In this document: one piece after another, positions 35,291-48,057 of the stretch
Position numbering within the stretch: the first letter of the stretch is position 1
Layout: every line of letters starts with the position of its first letter
Source: Drosophila persimilis
Taxonomy: Eukaryota > Arthropoda > Insecta > Diptera > Drosophilidae
Direction of reading: 5' to 3'
Assembly: GCF_003286085.1 (NCBI RefSeq)
Contig: NW_020825298.1
Location: 7,688,001-7,752,000, forward strand
Length of the DNA: 64,000 nucleotides
The notes under the pieces: generated by a model
Databases searched by the model: none
What the model was told of the DNA's origin: nothing
Seen by the model: the letters and a program-made list of their open reading frames with translations, nothing else
Translations under genes and position numbers: made by a program

Positions 35291-35344
35291 GGACACAGTG
35301 TGTACAGTGGGACTGGGACACTGTGTACAGTGTGTACAGTGGGA
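35291..35344. repeat. Short tandem repeat with palindromic core
   Basis: Repeated GTGTACAGTG units in slightly different spacing, several of them preceded by CACT, giving near-palindromes around GTAC. Confidence 0.6.
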
Positions 35345-38300
35345 TGCTTGGAGAGTGCGGGGTTTGGCCCGCAACTTGTTGTGATTTTCGCTGCGGCCTG
35401 CCAGAGGTAGGTGCTAAAAGGTTTTTCCCTAAACGGCAACACACAAATGGGAAAACAAGCGGAGGTTACAGGATTTTCCCAGCCAAAATAAAAAATTGTA
35501 TTTCGATACAGTGAAAGCTTCCTTGAAGTGGAACAAGAGGATCCTGGCTAGCCGTTGTCATCTGCAAAAGCAGGATTTTCCAACATTCTGGGATCTTTAA
35601 AGTCTTTAAAGATCAGGAATTAATGCATGAAAACCACTGCTCGTGGAAATCCAATTGATATTATTCCTAACTTAGCTCTCTGTAGCTCTCTCTCTGTCCC
35701 TCCTCAAAATAGAGCAGACATCTCTCTTCCTCTTCTTTCCACTCTATCTTTCTCTCTTTTACATAAATTGCATTATTATTAGGCTTATTTGATATGCGCC
35801 GACGACGAAGCCAAAAACAAAACGCTGCAGAGAAATTGCGAAAAGCTCAAACACAGCAACAGAAGAAGAGAAAGAGGAAGAAGGAAGTGGAGGAAGAGGA
35901 GGTGGAACGTCAGCAAACTGGCTGCCTGCTGCTGCTGGCAAAAAGCCTCAGCGAAACGACTACTGTTCATTTCCCACGGTAGGATTCGGATGCCATTCCA
36001 CTGAGTGGAACGTGGAACGAGTGGCTGGGACTTCGGCTCCAAGCTTCGGCTCGTCTGAGAGTTCCAAGCTTCGGGAGCACTTGGTGGGAGGCAGGCAGCT
36101 GCTGCTCTCGATGTTGTTGTTGGGCGACCAGAGCGAGTGCTTTGCCGAAGAGTTTCATTTGCTCATTGTTTACGGGCGGGGGGGTAGGGTAGGAGATGGG
36201 GTATGGGGAACAAAAAGATAAACCTGTTGCCCGATTTCGACTTTACTTTGAATGAACAGAAATATGTTGTGCCCTAAAGCATTTTGTGGGCATAAATCGT
36301 GAGGGGGATCGATCGCTCTCTCTCTCTTTTTTCTGTATGGGTCTGCTTGTCTCCCTCTCTCAATCCGAATCTCTCTCCTTTCCTCTTCCGTGCTCTCTTT
36401 CCTTCAGCCTCTTTGTGCGAGTGAGTAAGCGCTTGTCTCTAATCCTCTAAAGCCAGGCGCCACCTACTCCCCAGAGATTCCTTACTTCCTTCTTCTCTTC
36501 CTCCCCTCGCCCTCGACTCTTTGTAATTTCTCAATAAAAATGAAAAAACTAATAAATTTTGCCTAAACAGAGGGGCAGGGACGGTATGGGTGCACAGCGG
36601 GGTGGCTACTGGAAGCACGACATACCCCAAAAACAAAAACAAAAAGGAACCAGAAAAAGAACGAATATTATTTGTTTTGTCATATATTGTATGCAAAAGA
36701 TCCAATAATTTATGATCTAATATACAAAGAGAAAAAGTTTCAGTTTGAAAGGATAGAAACTTCGACGCGTTCATTCATGACCGAATAGGAATGAGCGCAA
36801 GAAGCAGGAGAAGAGGAGAGGAAAAAAAGAATTAGAAATCAAAGAAGCAGCAGAAGAGAGTTGAGGTAAGGAAAACTAGCAGAAGATCAGACTAAAGAAG
36901 AACCAAACACAAAAGACGATCATCGCAAGGAAAGAACCACAAAGAAACAGACAAATTCATTGAAAACTTCCAAGTTTTTCGATTGGGATCCCAAGTCCAA
37001 GACCGATTCTGATTCCGACTTCCAGCCGATCTTGGTGTGGGATACCGGGGATCATTGTCAACATTTTGACCGCTCGCTGGGCCCGTAATCATCGGTCTAT
37101 CCCACCAACCCCAATCCCAATCCCAATCGCAATCCCCACTCGAACAGAATGAATGACGCCGCCGCCAACATCGATTTAAATGCAAATCAATGTAATAAAA
37201 CATTTTTCGGTCTCGTATTCGGTATTCGGTGTCTCATGGGATACCCTCTACTATTAATTCCGAATTGAATTCGATGTTTCTGGTTTGACAGAGAGACACC
37301 CACGCGGGCGACACCTCACCTCACCTCTCTCTCAAATGGAATGGAACGGAAGTTCATGTGGCGCTTAGGACACCACCAAAGAACCAAGTCGATCGTAAAT
37401 CAGTTCGAATCAAAGTGAAAACTCTCACAAAAGATGTGGGCTGGTAATTTGTATAGACGGGCGATTGTCTTCCCATGAAAATAGGACAATTTACAGGTTT
37501 TTAAACACAAAAGAGAGGATGGGGATGGCAGAGTTGGAGGGTATGCCATATAGTAATCTAGAAGACATGGGTTGACACCTTTTCAGATAAATTGTTCAGC
37601 GATAAGTGTTATGGGAGCCGGGGTACGTTGGTTAGTTTTTGATGGGGATGCTTAAGAATGAATGAAAACAAGTGCAAAAGGGATTATGTGTTAAATGAGA
37701 TGTTTAACGTACGGGGTATCTCAGGATTCTTAACTTAAAGTACACTTTTGATGAAAATTGTAATGAACACTGGTCTCATTTTACGGCCAGCACCTTTTAC
37801 TGCAATAAAAGTACACAAAAAGAGAGAAATCTGCACTAAAAACCAATCCACACCAAGTTATACGATCGTAACTCTGCTCCCAATAGAGTTATCATTCGAA
37901 AAATACACCCAATGAACAGCTACAGCTTCTCCCCTGTCATTCGACTCTAAAAGCTTTTGCCACACACTTTGCCTACTTCTTTATGGCGAATTAATGACCG
38001 AAAAAAACGAACAAGAATTCCAAATAAACCATAAATTTTATTAATTTCTATGGCTGCTGCCGCACAAAAAAGAGCTGTGTGTGTGTTTCGTATATCTGAA
38101 CAATAGCGTCGATTCATAGAGTTCTGCAGAAACACTACCGAACCACACCGAACCGCACCCAATTATAATAAAAAAAAGCAAAACAAAAAAAAACTAAAAA
38201 CGAGCAACAGCGATCGAAATCCAGTCGTCAGTCGGTGGAGAGTGGAAAAACCTTTTGCTGCTCCCACAGAAGTGACAACAAATTTAAAATTTACGAAATA

Positions 38301-38441
38301 AAAATTAAAATTAAATAAAAAATACAAACAAAAACCAACTGAAAAGGCGAACACAATGGATATCTAAAAACTGAAACTGAAAACCGAACGGACAGGAAAT
38401 TAGCATACAAACTGAAGATCGAAACTGCATATCAAATGAGG

Positions 38442-38464
38442 GATTCGATTCGATTCGATTCGAT
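38442..38464. repeat. (GATTC)n microsatellite
   Basis: Four and a half copies of the pentamer GATTC, ending in GATCAATCG. Confidence 0.75.
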
Positions 38465-40740
38465 CAATCGAATGCGAATGGACGGTGTTCAGGTTTCGGG
38501 GCAGTTCATTCAGCTGCGAGTTCATTGATAGATCGTTCGGTTGCTCGGTCGGTTCCTAGCTCCGACTAACTGTTAAAATAGAAACATCATCCAACGAATT
38601 TACGAGCCAGCGTACCATAATTCAAATTTATGTATAAACCAAGTCTCCAAGTCTGGGCCCAAGTGTGGGCCAAAATAAATCAAGTCACGACACTGAGAAA
38701 GACCTCTTCTGTTAGCTTCGAATGATTTTCCAGTACACCTTGAATGAGAGAACTCCGGCTAAATGACAACTGAGACAACTACCGTGTGCCAAATGAAGAT
38801 GGAGGCCCAGATCCAAGAGCCAGGTCTCGTCGTCATCATCGGGTATCATCATCTCCAACTGTTGACAACGCCTTACTGCGGTGGCTGCGGTCCAGTTTCA
38901 TTATTATTAACCAAAATATAAAAAAACCCCAAACAAAAAGATCAGAGCCCATTGAACGCCCACGTCTTTAGCATTTGCTTGGTGGTGCTTCTTCAACAGA
39001 TTCGCACTTACACAGACAGAAAAAGTATGGTAACAAATGGGAGTAAATGTTGTATCACGCAGGGTCTATGTACGTTTATAATCTGAATTTTGTTGTTAAT
39101 CCTTTTATGAGCAAAACCAATTTTAGGCATCACATTTCCCATCAATATCGAGTATAATTTCTTTCCGTGTATTCGCACATATATTTATTATAATTTTTTT
39201 GCATCTGCCTGCTGTCTGCTCCTCTAAAATTTATGTGACCGCATCGCTGCCGTATGAATTTTTAATTTTTCACCAATCTTTTTGTTTGTGTTTTTGTTGT
39301 GCCATTGCCTGTTGCCTGCCTGATTTTGTTTGCCTTTTTAATTTTGGCAATTAATGAAATTTAATACTTTTTTGTGCACTGTCTGTGTCTGTGTCTGCTG
39401 GGGCTGTAGATTGTCTTCTTTGAGGTTGATTTGGTCATTGAGAAAGTTGTGGCAAGTCATTTGAATCATTCGCTCTAGAAGGGTAGTCCATTTGAATGGG
39501 TTTTGAAGGGTCTTTGAGAGGGCATTTGATAGACGGATGATGGATAGCAGTTCAAATGGGTTAAAAGAACATTGGAAAGACTTTTGAGGTGAGTCAAAAT
39601 GAAAAGAAAACTGATGGGAGGGCCTTGAAGAGCCATGTAGAATATTTCAGATGATATTTTCAAACATTTTGTGCATCGAGTTCTTCTTATTATACCATAT
39701 ACACATCTTTGATATTTTTAATATATTTTTTTCACCCCCGAAGTCTTCAAGCTGATTTTTCATTTCTGATTTTTTTTTTGTGGAGTTTTATCTGTTGACG
39801 TTTCATAATTAGTTTCGCCTCCATAAGGAAGCTCCTCACAATTGTTGGAGCGTCTCCTTTAGGAGACGAGACTCGTGATTGCCCATTTAAAATATGCAAA
39901 TTTGACACAAAAACAAAAGCAAAACCAAAAAAATGAAGCCATCAAATGGAGTTGGAGCTCCATTGAATACCCCGCCAACAGATTGCACTTAAAAATGCCC
40001 AAAAACGGAGAGTGAGAGACAATGAGATGGAGGGACCAGTGAGACAGAGATAATTTGTTAAACTTTATTGATGCTTGGATGTCGAAAGGCGAAAACTTAA
40101 TTAAAAAATTGGCCAGCAAGTCCTTTTTTGGCGAAACACTTGATTAAAAACAGCAAAAAGAGCCCCAAAAACAAACAGATGTAAAAAATTAATGAAATAT
40201 TTTTGTGAATGAGAGATTCCATTGAGAAATCACTGCGACAGAGGAGACGGGGCAGAGCAAGGGGGAGAATCTATATCTATAGAAAGATAAAGACAAACAG
40301 ACAATCTACAAAAGAGGCCACACACAGGGCAAAAGGCGGCAAAAGCCAAAAGGAACGAAAAGTTTCCCACACATATGAACAAAATGGAGCTGAAAGCAGA
40401 AGAAGACCAGCCAAAAGAGAGACAGACAGAGAGAGAGAAAGAGACAGGGAAAGAAAGAAACTGCGTAATACGGTTGCGCTGCTCTCTTGACAGGCTTCAG
40501 AGCGCCGCCCAAAGCGCCACAAAATAGGACACGCCCACTAGTCACTAAGTGAAAGAAAGTTTGCAGAGAGAGCAGAAAGAGAGCTGGCTACCGTTGCGAT
40601 GAGAGAGAGGGAGAGTGCTTAAGCCATTAAAAGCTCTCACCTTTCTCTCATTAAGGCGCTGTGCTTAATTGAAATGTTGCCTTACTTAAACCTAATTAAC
40701 AGTCAAATCATGTAACGCCCCAGAAAACACTCAACGGAGA

Positions 40741-41971
40741 GCGTGGCACAAGCGGCACAGACACGCTTTCTCACTCGGTCGGCACTCGCTCTTGAGCTCA
40801 ATCGCTGGACCCAACCAATCAGCAGTCGCACTCAAAACTTGTTTTACGCTCAGAGGCGGTAAGGTTAGAGCGGGACAGAGCCAGTGCACATACAGCCGAG
40901 AGAGCGGGAGGGAGAGTGAGAGTGAGCAACAAAAAATAACAAAAAAATAAGGTAAAAAAATACAAAAAGCTACAACCCATCAAGCCTGAAGTTTCGATCG
41001 TAACTTTGCAGTTGACTCTCGCGCACAGAAGCGTTCGGAAGTGAAATATATTTTATTAATAATATTACCGTCGTGGCAACCGAGGTCTCTCTTGCTACAA
41101 AGGCCATACGGTGCAAGCGATCTGTGGAATATATATAGTACAATATCAATAAGAAATATCTGGAAAGAGCAGAGCAGGAGCTATATAGAACGACGTAGCA
41201 TAGGTAAGCGCACCGCCATTTTGTTGCTCTTAGAATTGTAGCCATTTTGTGGCTACTGTTTTGTGACCGTTACCCCTTTTTCGAAAGAGAGCTTCCTCTC
41301 TTACGCACGCATACAACTACAACACTAAAACCCGAAGATTGGAGCCCTGCGCGAGAGCGGGACGGCTTAAGTGTTGCGCATGCGCAGTAGCACGAAGTTT
41401 TTTTTTTGTTTCTTCTTTTACCCGAACCCGCTTCGGGACTACTGGTATTTTATGCTCTGACTCACTCGCTCCGACAGAGACAGAGACAGAGCGATTGTTG
41501 CTGCTGCTGCTTCTGCTTCTGCGTCGCCTTCCTCACTTGCCAGCAGCGACGCCGGCAGCGACGTCAGCAGACAGCAGCAGGCAGCAGCAAGCAGCAGCAG
41601 GCAGCAGCAGCAACAGCGTTGACTACTATTTCTTTCAGTTATTCATTCATTCATTCAACTTTGTGCCGCGCAGTGCGTAGTTCCCTCAGTTCCTTCGCGA
41701 GTACGAGCACCTCCCGAAAGAGATCAGCCATCAGCCAGGCCAGCGATCTATCTATCCCCAAGACAGATCAGATCCCATAGAAATACCACAACATCGTTAA
41801 GTACGTGACTCTCGTACGAGCAAAGCCCCGACACAGCCACGACACAGACGGATTCCAACAGCCGTCGCGTAATTCCAGTTTCCAGTTTCCACAACATTCC
41901 ATTCCACCCGTTTGTTTCCCAGCAGCAGCACCGCAGAACAGCATCGTAACATTTCCGCTCTCTCCCATTGG
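40741..41971 (+). promoter_or_regulatory. Possible distal promoter and untranslated exon(s), perhaps of drm
   Basis: The composition changes here to GC-richer, GA- and CAG-rich sequence like a Drosophila developmental 5' UTR. Two strong donor sites are seen on the plus strand: GTAAGC at about 41202 and GTAAGT at 41972. A palindromic TGCGCATGCGCA (Ewg/NRF1-type) lies at 41375-41386 and a CAG-rich run at about 41570-41620. No long coding frame follows. I infer one or two alternative non-coding first exons on the plus strand; drm is the next gene in that direction. Transcript data are needed to confirm this. Confidence 0.35.
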
Positions 41972-44900
41972 GTAAGTTTTATTCTCGAATTTCAATTCCA
42001 GTAGCAATGGCGCTCGTTCTTGTTCTGCCACTTGCTTGCCCCTTCCTTTGCCGCATGCCCCGTCTTCACTTGTTGCTTCGGCTACCAGTTTTACGCTCTT
42101 TCATTGGACAGCCACGTAATGTGGGTGCGTGTGACTCTCTCTCTACCTCTCTCTCTCTCGCTCCCTCTCTTTGGGAATGTGTGTGCGTGACGGAGATAGA
42201 GCTGCTGGTCTAATGCTAATATGGCGTGCGTGTGGCAAATGGAGCTTTTTTCGGTGCCTTGCCTTGTGTCTGTGTGTGCGCGTGTGAAAGTGTCGCCATT
42301 TGCCAAAATGGCGGATAGCAAGTCGAAATCCCAATTGGATTCTATGAGATTAAAAATAAACCAAAAATTTTACAATTCGGAAGATACATTTTTACAAAAA
42401 CTTCTATTCAAGGGGAGAAAATAAAGATGAACCAAATTTCATCATTACTGATATTGTAGAATACCTATTGGGATTGATAATTTTCTTTTATATTCCCCAT
42501 CTACTTATTGGATTAAAGTTATAAAACTAAGACTTTTGAATCTTGGAAATTCATCTTTAAATAAAAGACACATTTTTCCTAGGAAAGAAAAGTCTGTCAT
42601 TCTTTTAGCAGGATGCTTAAAAACCTTTTAAAGATTTCTAAAGACTCTGATATATTTTTACAATTTTTAGAGATTTTCTACAATTTAATATCAGAAATAT
42701 TCCATAAGGACTCTAAATAAAAAAGCTTTTATCATTTTGGGAAAATATCTCTATCATTTTTGACCAGATTCATCCAAAAATCGTTTCTGTATCCACTTGA
42801 GATATATTTAAAACAAAGAAACGTTCACGATCTATAAGAAAATTTTGAATTTTTGCTGGGATCCCTAAGTACTTCATCGGTCAGCCCAAACAATATTCCT
42901 CTTTAATAGGTCATAACAAAACGTAATAGCTTCAGAAGCATCTATACAAGTTCTTAGTTTTATATATAAGAAAACTATAAACCATCAAATTCCTATCTGC
43001 AACTCCCAAAAAACATATAATCAACCAAAAGCCGTCGGCAATTGGTCAAATCAAAATCTTCCCCATTGAAAGCTTGGCCAGCAGATGAGTCAGTCTGAAA
43101 CGAGGCAAACTTCTTGTGGCTTAACACAAGGTCTAGCCTAGAGAAGAAGGTTAATCACAGAAGGCAACACACCACCAGCCAAAGCGAATCATCGCCAGGA
43201 ATGTTGAACGATGATCTGTTCATCATCGACAAACAGACTTGGCCAAATTTCCAGATGGTGAGTCATAGGTTTGATAGCCATTAAGTTTTCGCCTTTCGTT
43301 GGATTATGAAATACCAATGAGTGTCGAGTCGAATGGCTCGAACAGTTGTTGAAAAGTTTCCAGAACTAAGAGGGACATTTTTTTGTGACTTTTCCTGAAT
43401 AGTTCGTTTACGAGCATATTTCATTCTTTTCCCATTTCTTCCTTGACTTTCAACCTTCTGGTTTTCTGGTTTTTTGGTTTTTTGGTTTTCTGGCCTTCTG
43501 CCTGGTGTGTGTGTGTGACCTCGTCTAGACCACACGCTGTGCCTCATCAATTAGAGTCTAATTAGCTAAACGATTACTGTAAATGGACTTCAGCTGGCAC
43601 CTAATCTTCCTTGACTTTGACCGACTGTCATATCGTCTTAGAGATATGAGATGTGAGATCCATAAGAAATCAACTTTCTTTACCATTCTTCCCCGTTTTT
43701 TTTGGCGAGAAGAGCAGATGAGTGAGAGCCAGAGATCCATCCAGAGATCCTTCTTCCTTTGTCTGTTGCGGTATGTTGTTTGGGGTCATCTTTTCTTGTG
43801 TGTTGCATTCACCTTTTGTTCTACTTGAAGTGCACTGCCACATATCCTAATTGTTTCCACTGGCAACATATTGGTTCTGCTCTCCATCCATCCCTCTTTT
43901 CTTCGGTGACGGTGTGGGTGTTTTTCCCGAGAATTCTGTGCCATTAGCACAATTAGATTCGTATCAAATGTGTGTTTCGGTGCCTTTTGTCCCTTTATTG
44001 TCATCTCTCCCTGCGTTGTATTTTTTATTTTTTTTCACTTTTCGGTTGTAATTTTTAATGGCACCTTGCCAACTCACTGTCCGCCTCCAAAAAAGAGAGA
44101 AGTGTTTTGTGAAAGGGATCACAGGAGAAGTGTGGTAATCGCTTTTGACCATGTCCCTCGGTCGGTCCTTCGACGTGTGTGTCACTCTGGTTATCGTTCG
44201 TACCGCTACGTTCGTACATTTATCTCATCTCTGACTCTGGTACCGTCTCTGGTTCTGGCTCTGGTTCTGTCGGGGTGTTAAACTGTAACTCTGTCTGTGG
44301 GTTCGTGGAAGGCGCTGTTCCAGTCGCACTTACTTTGCACTTCTTCCCATCACAGATATGGAATAATCTCTCTCTATCTCTCTCTTTCGCTTGCATGCCA
44401 TTTTTATTTGGTTCTCCTGCTCTTTCCCTGCTGCAAATCTAATTTCACGCAGCATTAACGCCTTTCGCATGCCCTTCACTGGGACTCGGGACTCGGGATG
44501 TGTCGGAGGCAGAGTCAGGATCACGCTGTGTGAACCATCTTTTGAGCAAAGGTCTCTCTCCTATCACTCTATCTCTCTCTCTCTCTCTGAAAGATTCCCT
44601 GAGTGTACACAACACTAATTATTTTCAGTGCGGATTAATGGGATTATCTTTGCGTTGGACAACAGTTTATTATACAATATTTGGGCAGTTCTTTTGGCCG
44701 GATCCGATCTGTGGGTGTTCGTTTTGTGGCCTCTGTAGCTCTACGGCTAAGCGGATTCGCAGTTGCCAAATACTAACAGTTGGAGATCGCCTCGTCGTCA
44801 GCTGCTGACGTCTGAAGGTGCCAAGAAACGCCCATTGGGTTTTAAGATGGTTTTTGGCAAGATTGTGTGATGTTTTGCCAAGACTGTTTGGATGGATTTT

Positions 44901-45242
44901 CAACAGATTATGATGATCTGAAAACAACATTTGGTCTGTGCTAAAAAGAGCAATTTTCGGTTCTTTCTGAGATATATGTAGTTTCCAAGTTACATGAGCT
45001 AGGATATGTGCAAGGTTAGTCCAACGCACATATGATACATTCTTTGGTTTTCTTAATATTTAAAAAGCTTTCGTTGGTGGTTTTCCTACATCTTTTTGAA
45101 GGTCTAGTTCCCGAGGTGCTTTTAAAAGAGTCTAAAAAAAAAGGAGTGACATTTTTCTGGGTTACTGTTAAACTTTATTCTTTAGCTATTTTTGGATCAT
45201 TAAAAGTTATGTATATGGCTGGGATAGTCCCAAAACCCTATT

Positions 45243-45261
45243 CCTAACCCTAACCCTAACC
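45243..45261. repeat. Telomere-like CCTAACC repeat
   Basis: Three units of CCTAAC with phase kept. Drosophila telomeres do not use this repeat, so this is simple sequence of chance or slippage origin. Confidence 0.6.
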
Positions 45262-46599
45262 TTCGATTCGCCTTCAATTGTGAGCTCAAATTTCGCTCAG
45301 TTGACTTTCTACAGCACTGTCCCCCCATTCGCTGTCATCTTCAACTACAGATAATTCCATCCATCGTCATCTGCGACTCAGCCACTCATCCAAATGACCA
45401 AATAGAGTGCTTAACCCCCAGCCGCAACCCGTGGCTAATGCTGCTCCACTTAAGCCCACGCTGAAAGCCAGCCAAAGACGTCGGAGCCAAAGTAAAGCAT
45501 AGCCAAAGTCGAAGCCACATCCAAATCCAAATCCAAATCCGAGACCAAAGCAACAGAGTCAAAGAATCCATATCGAATGGATGGCCTTATGCAGGCGCCC
45601 TGTGTCGCATGATTAACGGCGTTAAAATGCCAATGTGACGCCACATTGTGTACACAAATTAACATTGGAGGAGTCGCAGAGAGTTCCCCAAGAGAGACTG
45701 GGGACCGAAACGAAGACGGAGACGGAGACAGACATGACCAATGCGATCAGCGACCCAGCAGCCATGGACCCAACCGGGTACGGGCACGGGTACGGGTACG
45801 AGGACAGGGACGGAGACCTGGACCTCTTCCACCAACACAAACAAAGATCCAGAGAGTCAGAGAGTCAGGAAAGTCAGTGTTATAATTTGAATATGTTTAG
45901 TGGGCATTAATGTTATAATGACAATAACTACGTACCGTCTGCGGCCGGTGCAGCACCCGCTGTGACGTTTGGCTTTTGTTGTCAACGTTAGCTCCCCTAA
46001 CCGAACCCAATCCCGATCCCGGTCCCGATCCCGAATCGGGAACCCGTTCCCATACCCAAAAAGTGCTCCAGCTGCGAGCTGAATGCACCATAACATATAA
46101 ATAAATATCGAAATCGGGCCTTGCCGAGACGCTTGTCGCTACCAGTCAGCGCTGCCTTTTGTTTCGCACAGAAATTCCCGAATTCGAATCCGAATCCCAA
46201 AACCCCAAGCGAATGAAAAAGCAAAGACATACTAAATCTGAGAAATATATATCCTAAAAAGAACAAAAACTGCCATCCAGCGGCGCCGAAATGACAAAAA
46301 TAAAATTACATAAAAAATAACAGTTGTTAACTACCGCGAGGACACGGACGCTGGACCGAGGGATCGAGAAATCGCAATGGAGAAGCGTTGGGCATAAATA
46401 TCATTCGGTTTCGCAAGGCGCCAATTAAAAATAAACTTGTTACAGCGCCACCTTAATGAAGTGGCCAAGAACAGGGCGTATTTGGCAACTGTACTTGGCT
46501 ATAACGCGACGGGGGAGTAGCCCCAATGGGGTGAATTATTGTTATGACTCAGTTTCATAAGAAATGCTAAGAACTGACCAAGTGAACTGGGTTGTCCAT

Positions 46600-46990
46600 C
46601 GATGAAATTGTGCCAAAATTTGTATACTAAGTGGAGTAGATAATCTTTTTTTTTCGACAATTGTTTCATCAAGACTACCAAATTTAATCCTATTTTATAC
46701 TGTGGGAACTCGGCTCGCGCTCATAAAAATTCCATCAAAATTGGTACGCAAAACAGTCACTGCCTTCAATTCGAAAATGTAGGGGTTTTATTATGATCTA
46801 AGCCCTTTATGGTGTACTTTCCAATAGGAACTCGGTTGTTCTCTGGGGAATTTCTATAAAAATTGGTATACTTGCCTTCTATGATATTGTCCTTACATAC
46901 ATATGTGAGAATCATCTCTCGCACACCCATATGTTGACTTTCTCTTAAGGAAACTCTCTGAATATTGGTATATTGTGGCGTAAAGTTCTT
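46600..46990. repeat. Degenerate dispersed repeat with recurring AAATTGGTA blocks
   Basis: A GGAACTCGG block followed some 35 bases later by AAAATTGGTA occurs at about 46706-46747 and again at 46828-46869, with a weaker AATATTGGTATA at 46962. The spacing suggests decayed copies of one unit. The family is not identified. Confidence 0.35.
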
Positions 46991-47539
46991 GTATTTAAAT
47001 ATACTTTCATTATCATGGGGGCTCATGTTATCTGATAGTTTCAGCCTCAAACATCTGATTGCTCTACAGCTAATTGAACAATTGTGTTTGCGGAAGTAAA
47101 GTACAGTGAAGTACATTACCCTAACCGAACCGAGCCGGGCCGGGCCGGGCCGAAAGCACTACACAGAGACAACGGTGAACAATCGATGGGTGTCGTTGAA
47201 GACAAATTATTATATGGCCCGTCGAAGGTTACCATCCGAGACTTGGGCATGGATATGGTGTATGGGGCATGGAGGGAATGGTATGAGTGTGGGGCATCTG
47301 TGGTGATTTGTAAATGTCAACACGGAGCTTCAGCCACGGATTTGGTTGCTGGTTGGTTAATGAGTCATTTTAAATTTTCATGTTGCGTGAGCACCGCTGC
47401 GAGCGGACACAGACAACTTGTCGGATGGAATATACAATATACAATATGTGTATATGTATATTTTAGCTGTCTGAATTTATTGGCACATAAAAGTTGTCGC
47501 AGGCGTTGCTAACTTTATATTTTTGTCTCTGTTTTTTAG

Positions 47540-48057
47540 GTGTTTGCCTTAAAGTGCGCCATAAACCAAAAAGTCAACAGCAGCAGCAGCAGTAAGGCCC
47601 ACCCAAAACGCCCACAATACCATAGGGAGAAATCACAGATAGAGCAGCGGCAGCAGCAGCAGAAAAAAAAAATAAGATAGTTGGACAGAAGCATCGTTGC
47701 CGCATTTCACCAGGAAAAAACCAACCAACTGGCAACACTCACCGCAATTAACGGTGTTATCTGGGTATCTGGCGAGAGATAGCGATTAAACGAAAGAGAG
47801 TGTACACCGAGCAAAAGCTCCCCCAAACACAAAACACACAACACACGGCAACTCCCCCACTGACAGACAGAGAGAGAGCGAGAGAGAGAACGAGCAAGCA
47901 AGTCCCCCATTTGTTGGTTGGGAAAGAGAGCGAGTCGGAGAGAAAGAGAGCCCAGAGCACAGAGAGAGAGAGCAGTGAGTACAGCGAGTGTATACTCCGC
48001 CGAAAAAGCCACCGAAAAGCCCCCGAGGGAGAAGCCGCGCACATACCGCCCGTCAAA
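47540..48057 (+). promoter_or_regulatory. drm: drm 5' UTR exon, free of upstream ATGs
   Basis: From the acceptor at 47539 to the drm start codon there are 518 bases without a single ATG, which is unlikely for random sequence and typical of a selected leader. It is rich in CAG and GA tracts (GAGA-factor type). Transcription could start inside it or come from a distal exon through the acceptor. Confidence 0.55.

Larger units (their letters stand above)
34687..40740. other. Gene-free region upstream of drm, left part
   Basis: No coding exon is supportable; open frames are low-complexity (Lys/Arg, Ser/Leu from GA and CT tracts). Content includes an (AG)n run at 34869-34887, a TGCGCATGCGCG site at 35062-35073, GTGTACAGTGGGA repeats (35291-35344), CCCAAT repeats at about 37108-37130 and a GATTC repeat (38442-38464). 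It is likely the 3' UTR of IFT57 at the left, then regulatory DNA. Confidence 0.5.
41972..47539 (+). other. Gene-free region, possibly a long drm 5' UTR intron
   Basis: Bounded by the donor GTAAGT (41972) and an acceptor TTTTTTAG (47531-47539). No coding exon is supported inside. It contains telomere-like CCTAACCCTAACCC units (45243-45261), a run of CCAAAT repeats (about 45518-45541), CCCGATCCC repeats (about 46012-46040), GGGCC repeats (about 47133-47152) and decayed repeats at 46600-46990. Confidence 0.4.

Noticed and set aside
35131..36220. Arg/Lys- and Ser-rich frames near 35-36 kb
   Set aside because: They come from GA, CGC and CT simple sequence and appear in several frames at once.
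47800..48057. N-terminal extension of drm in the same open frame
   Set aside because: No ATG exists in this part, and the known Drumstick protein begins at MFAVMRIDN.
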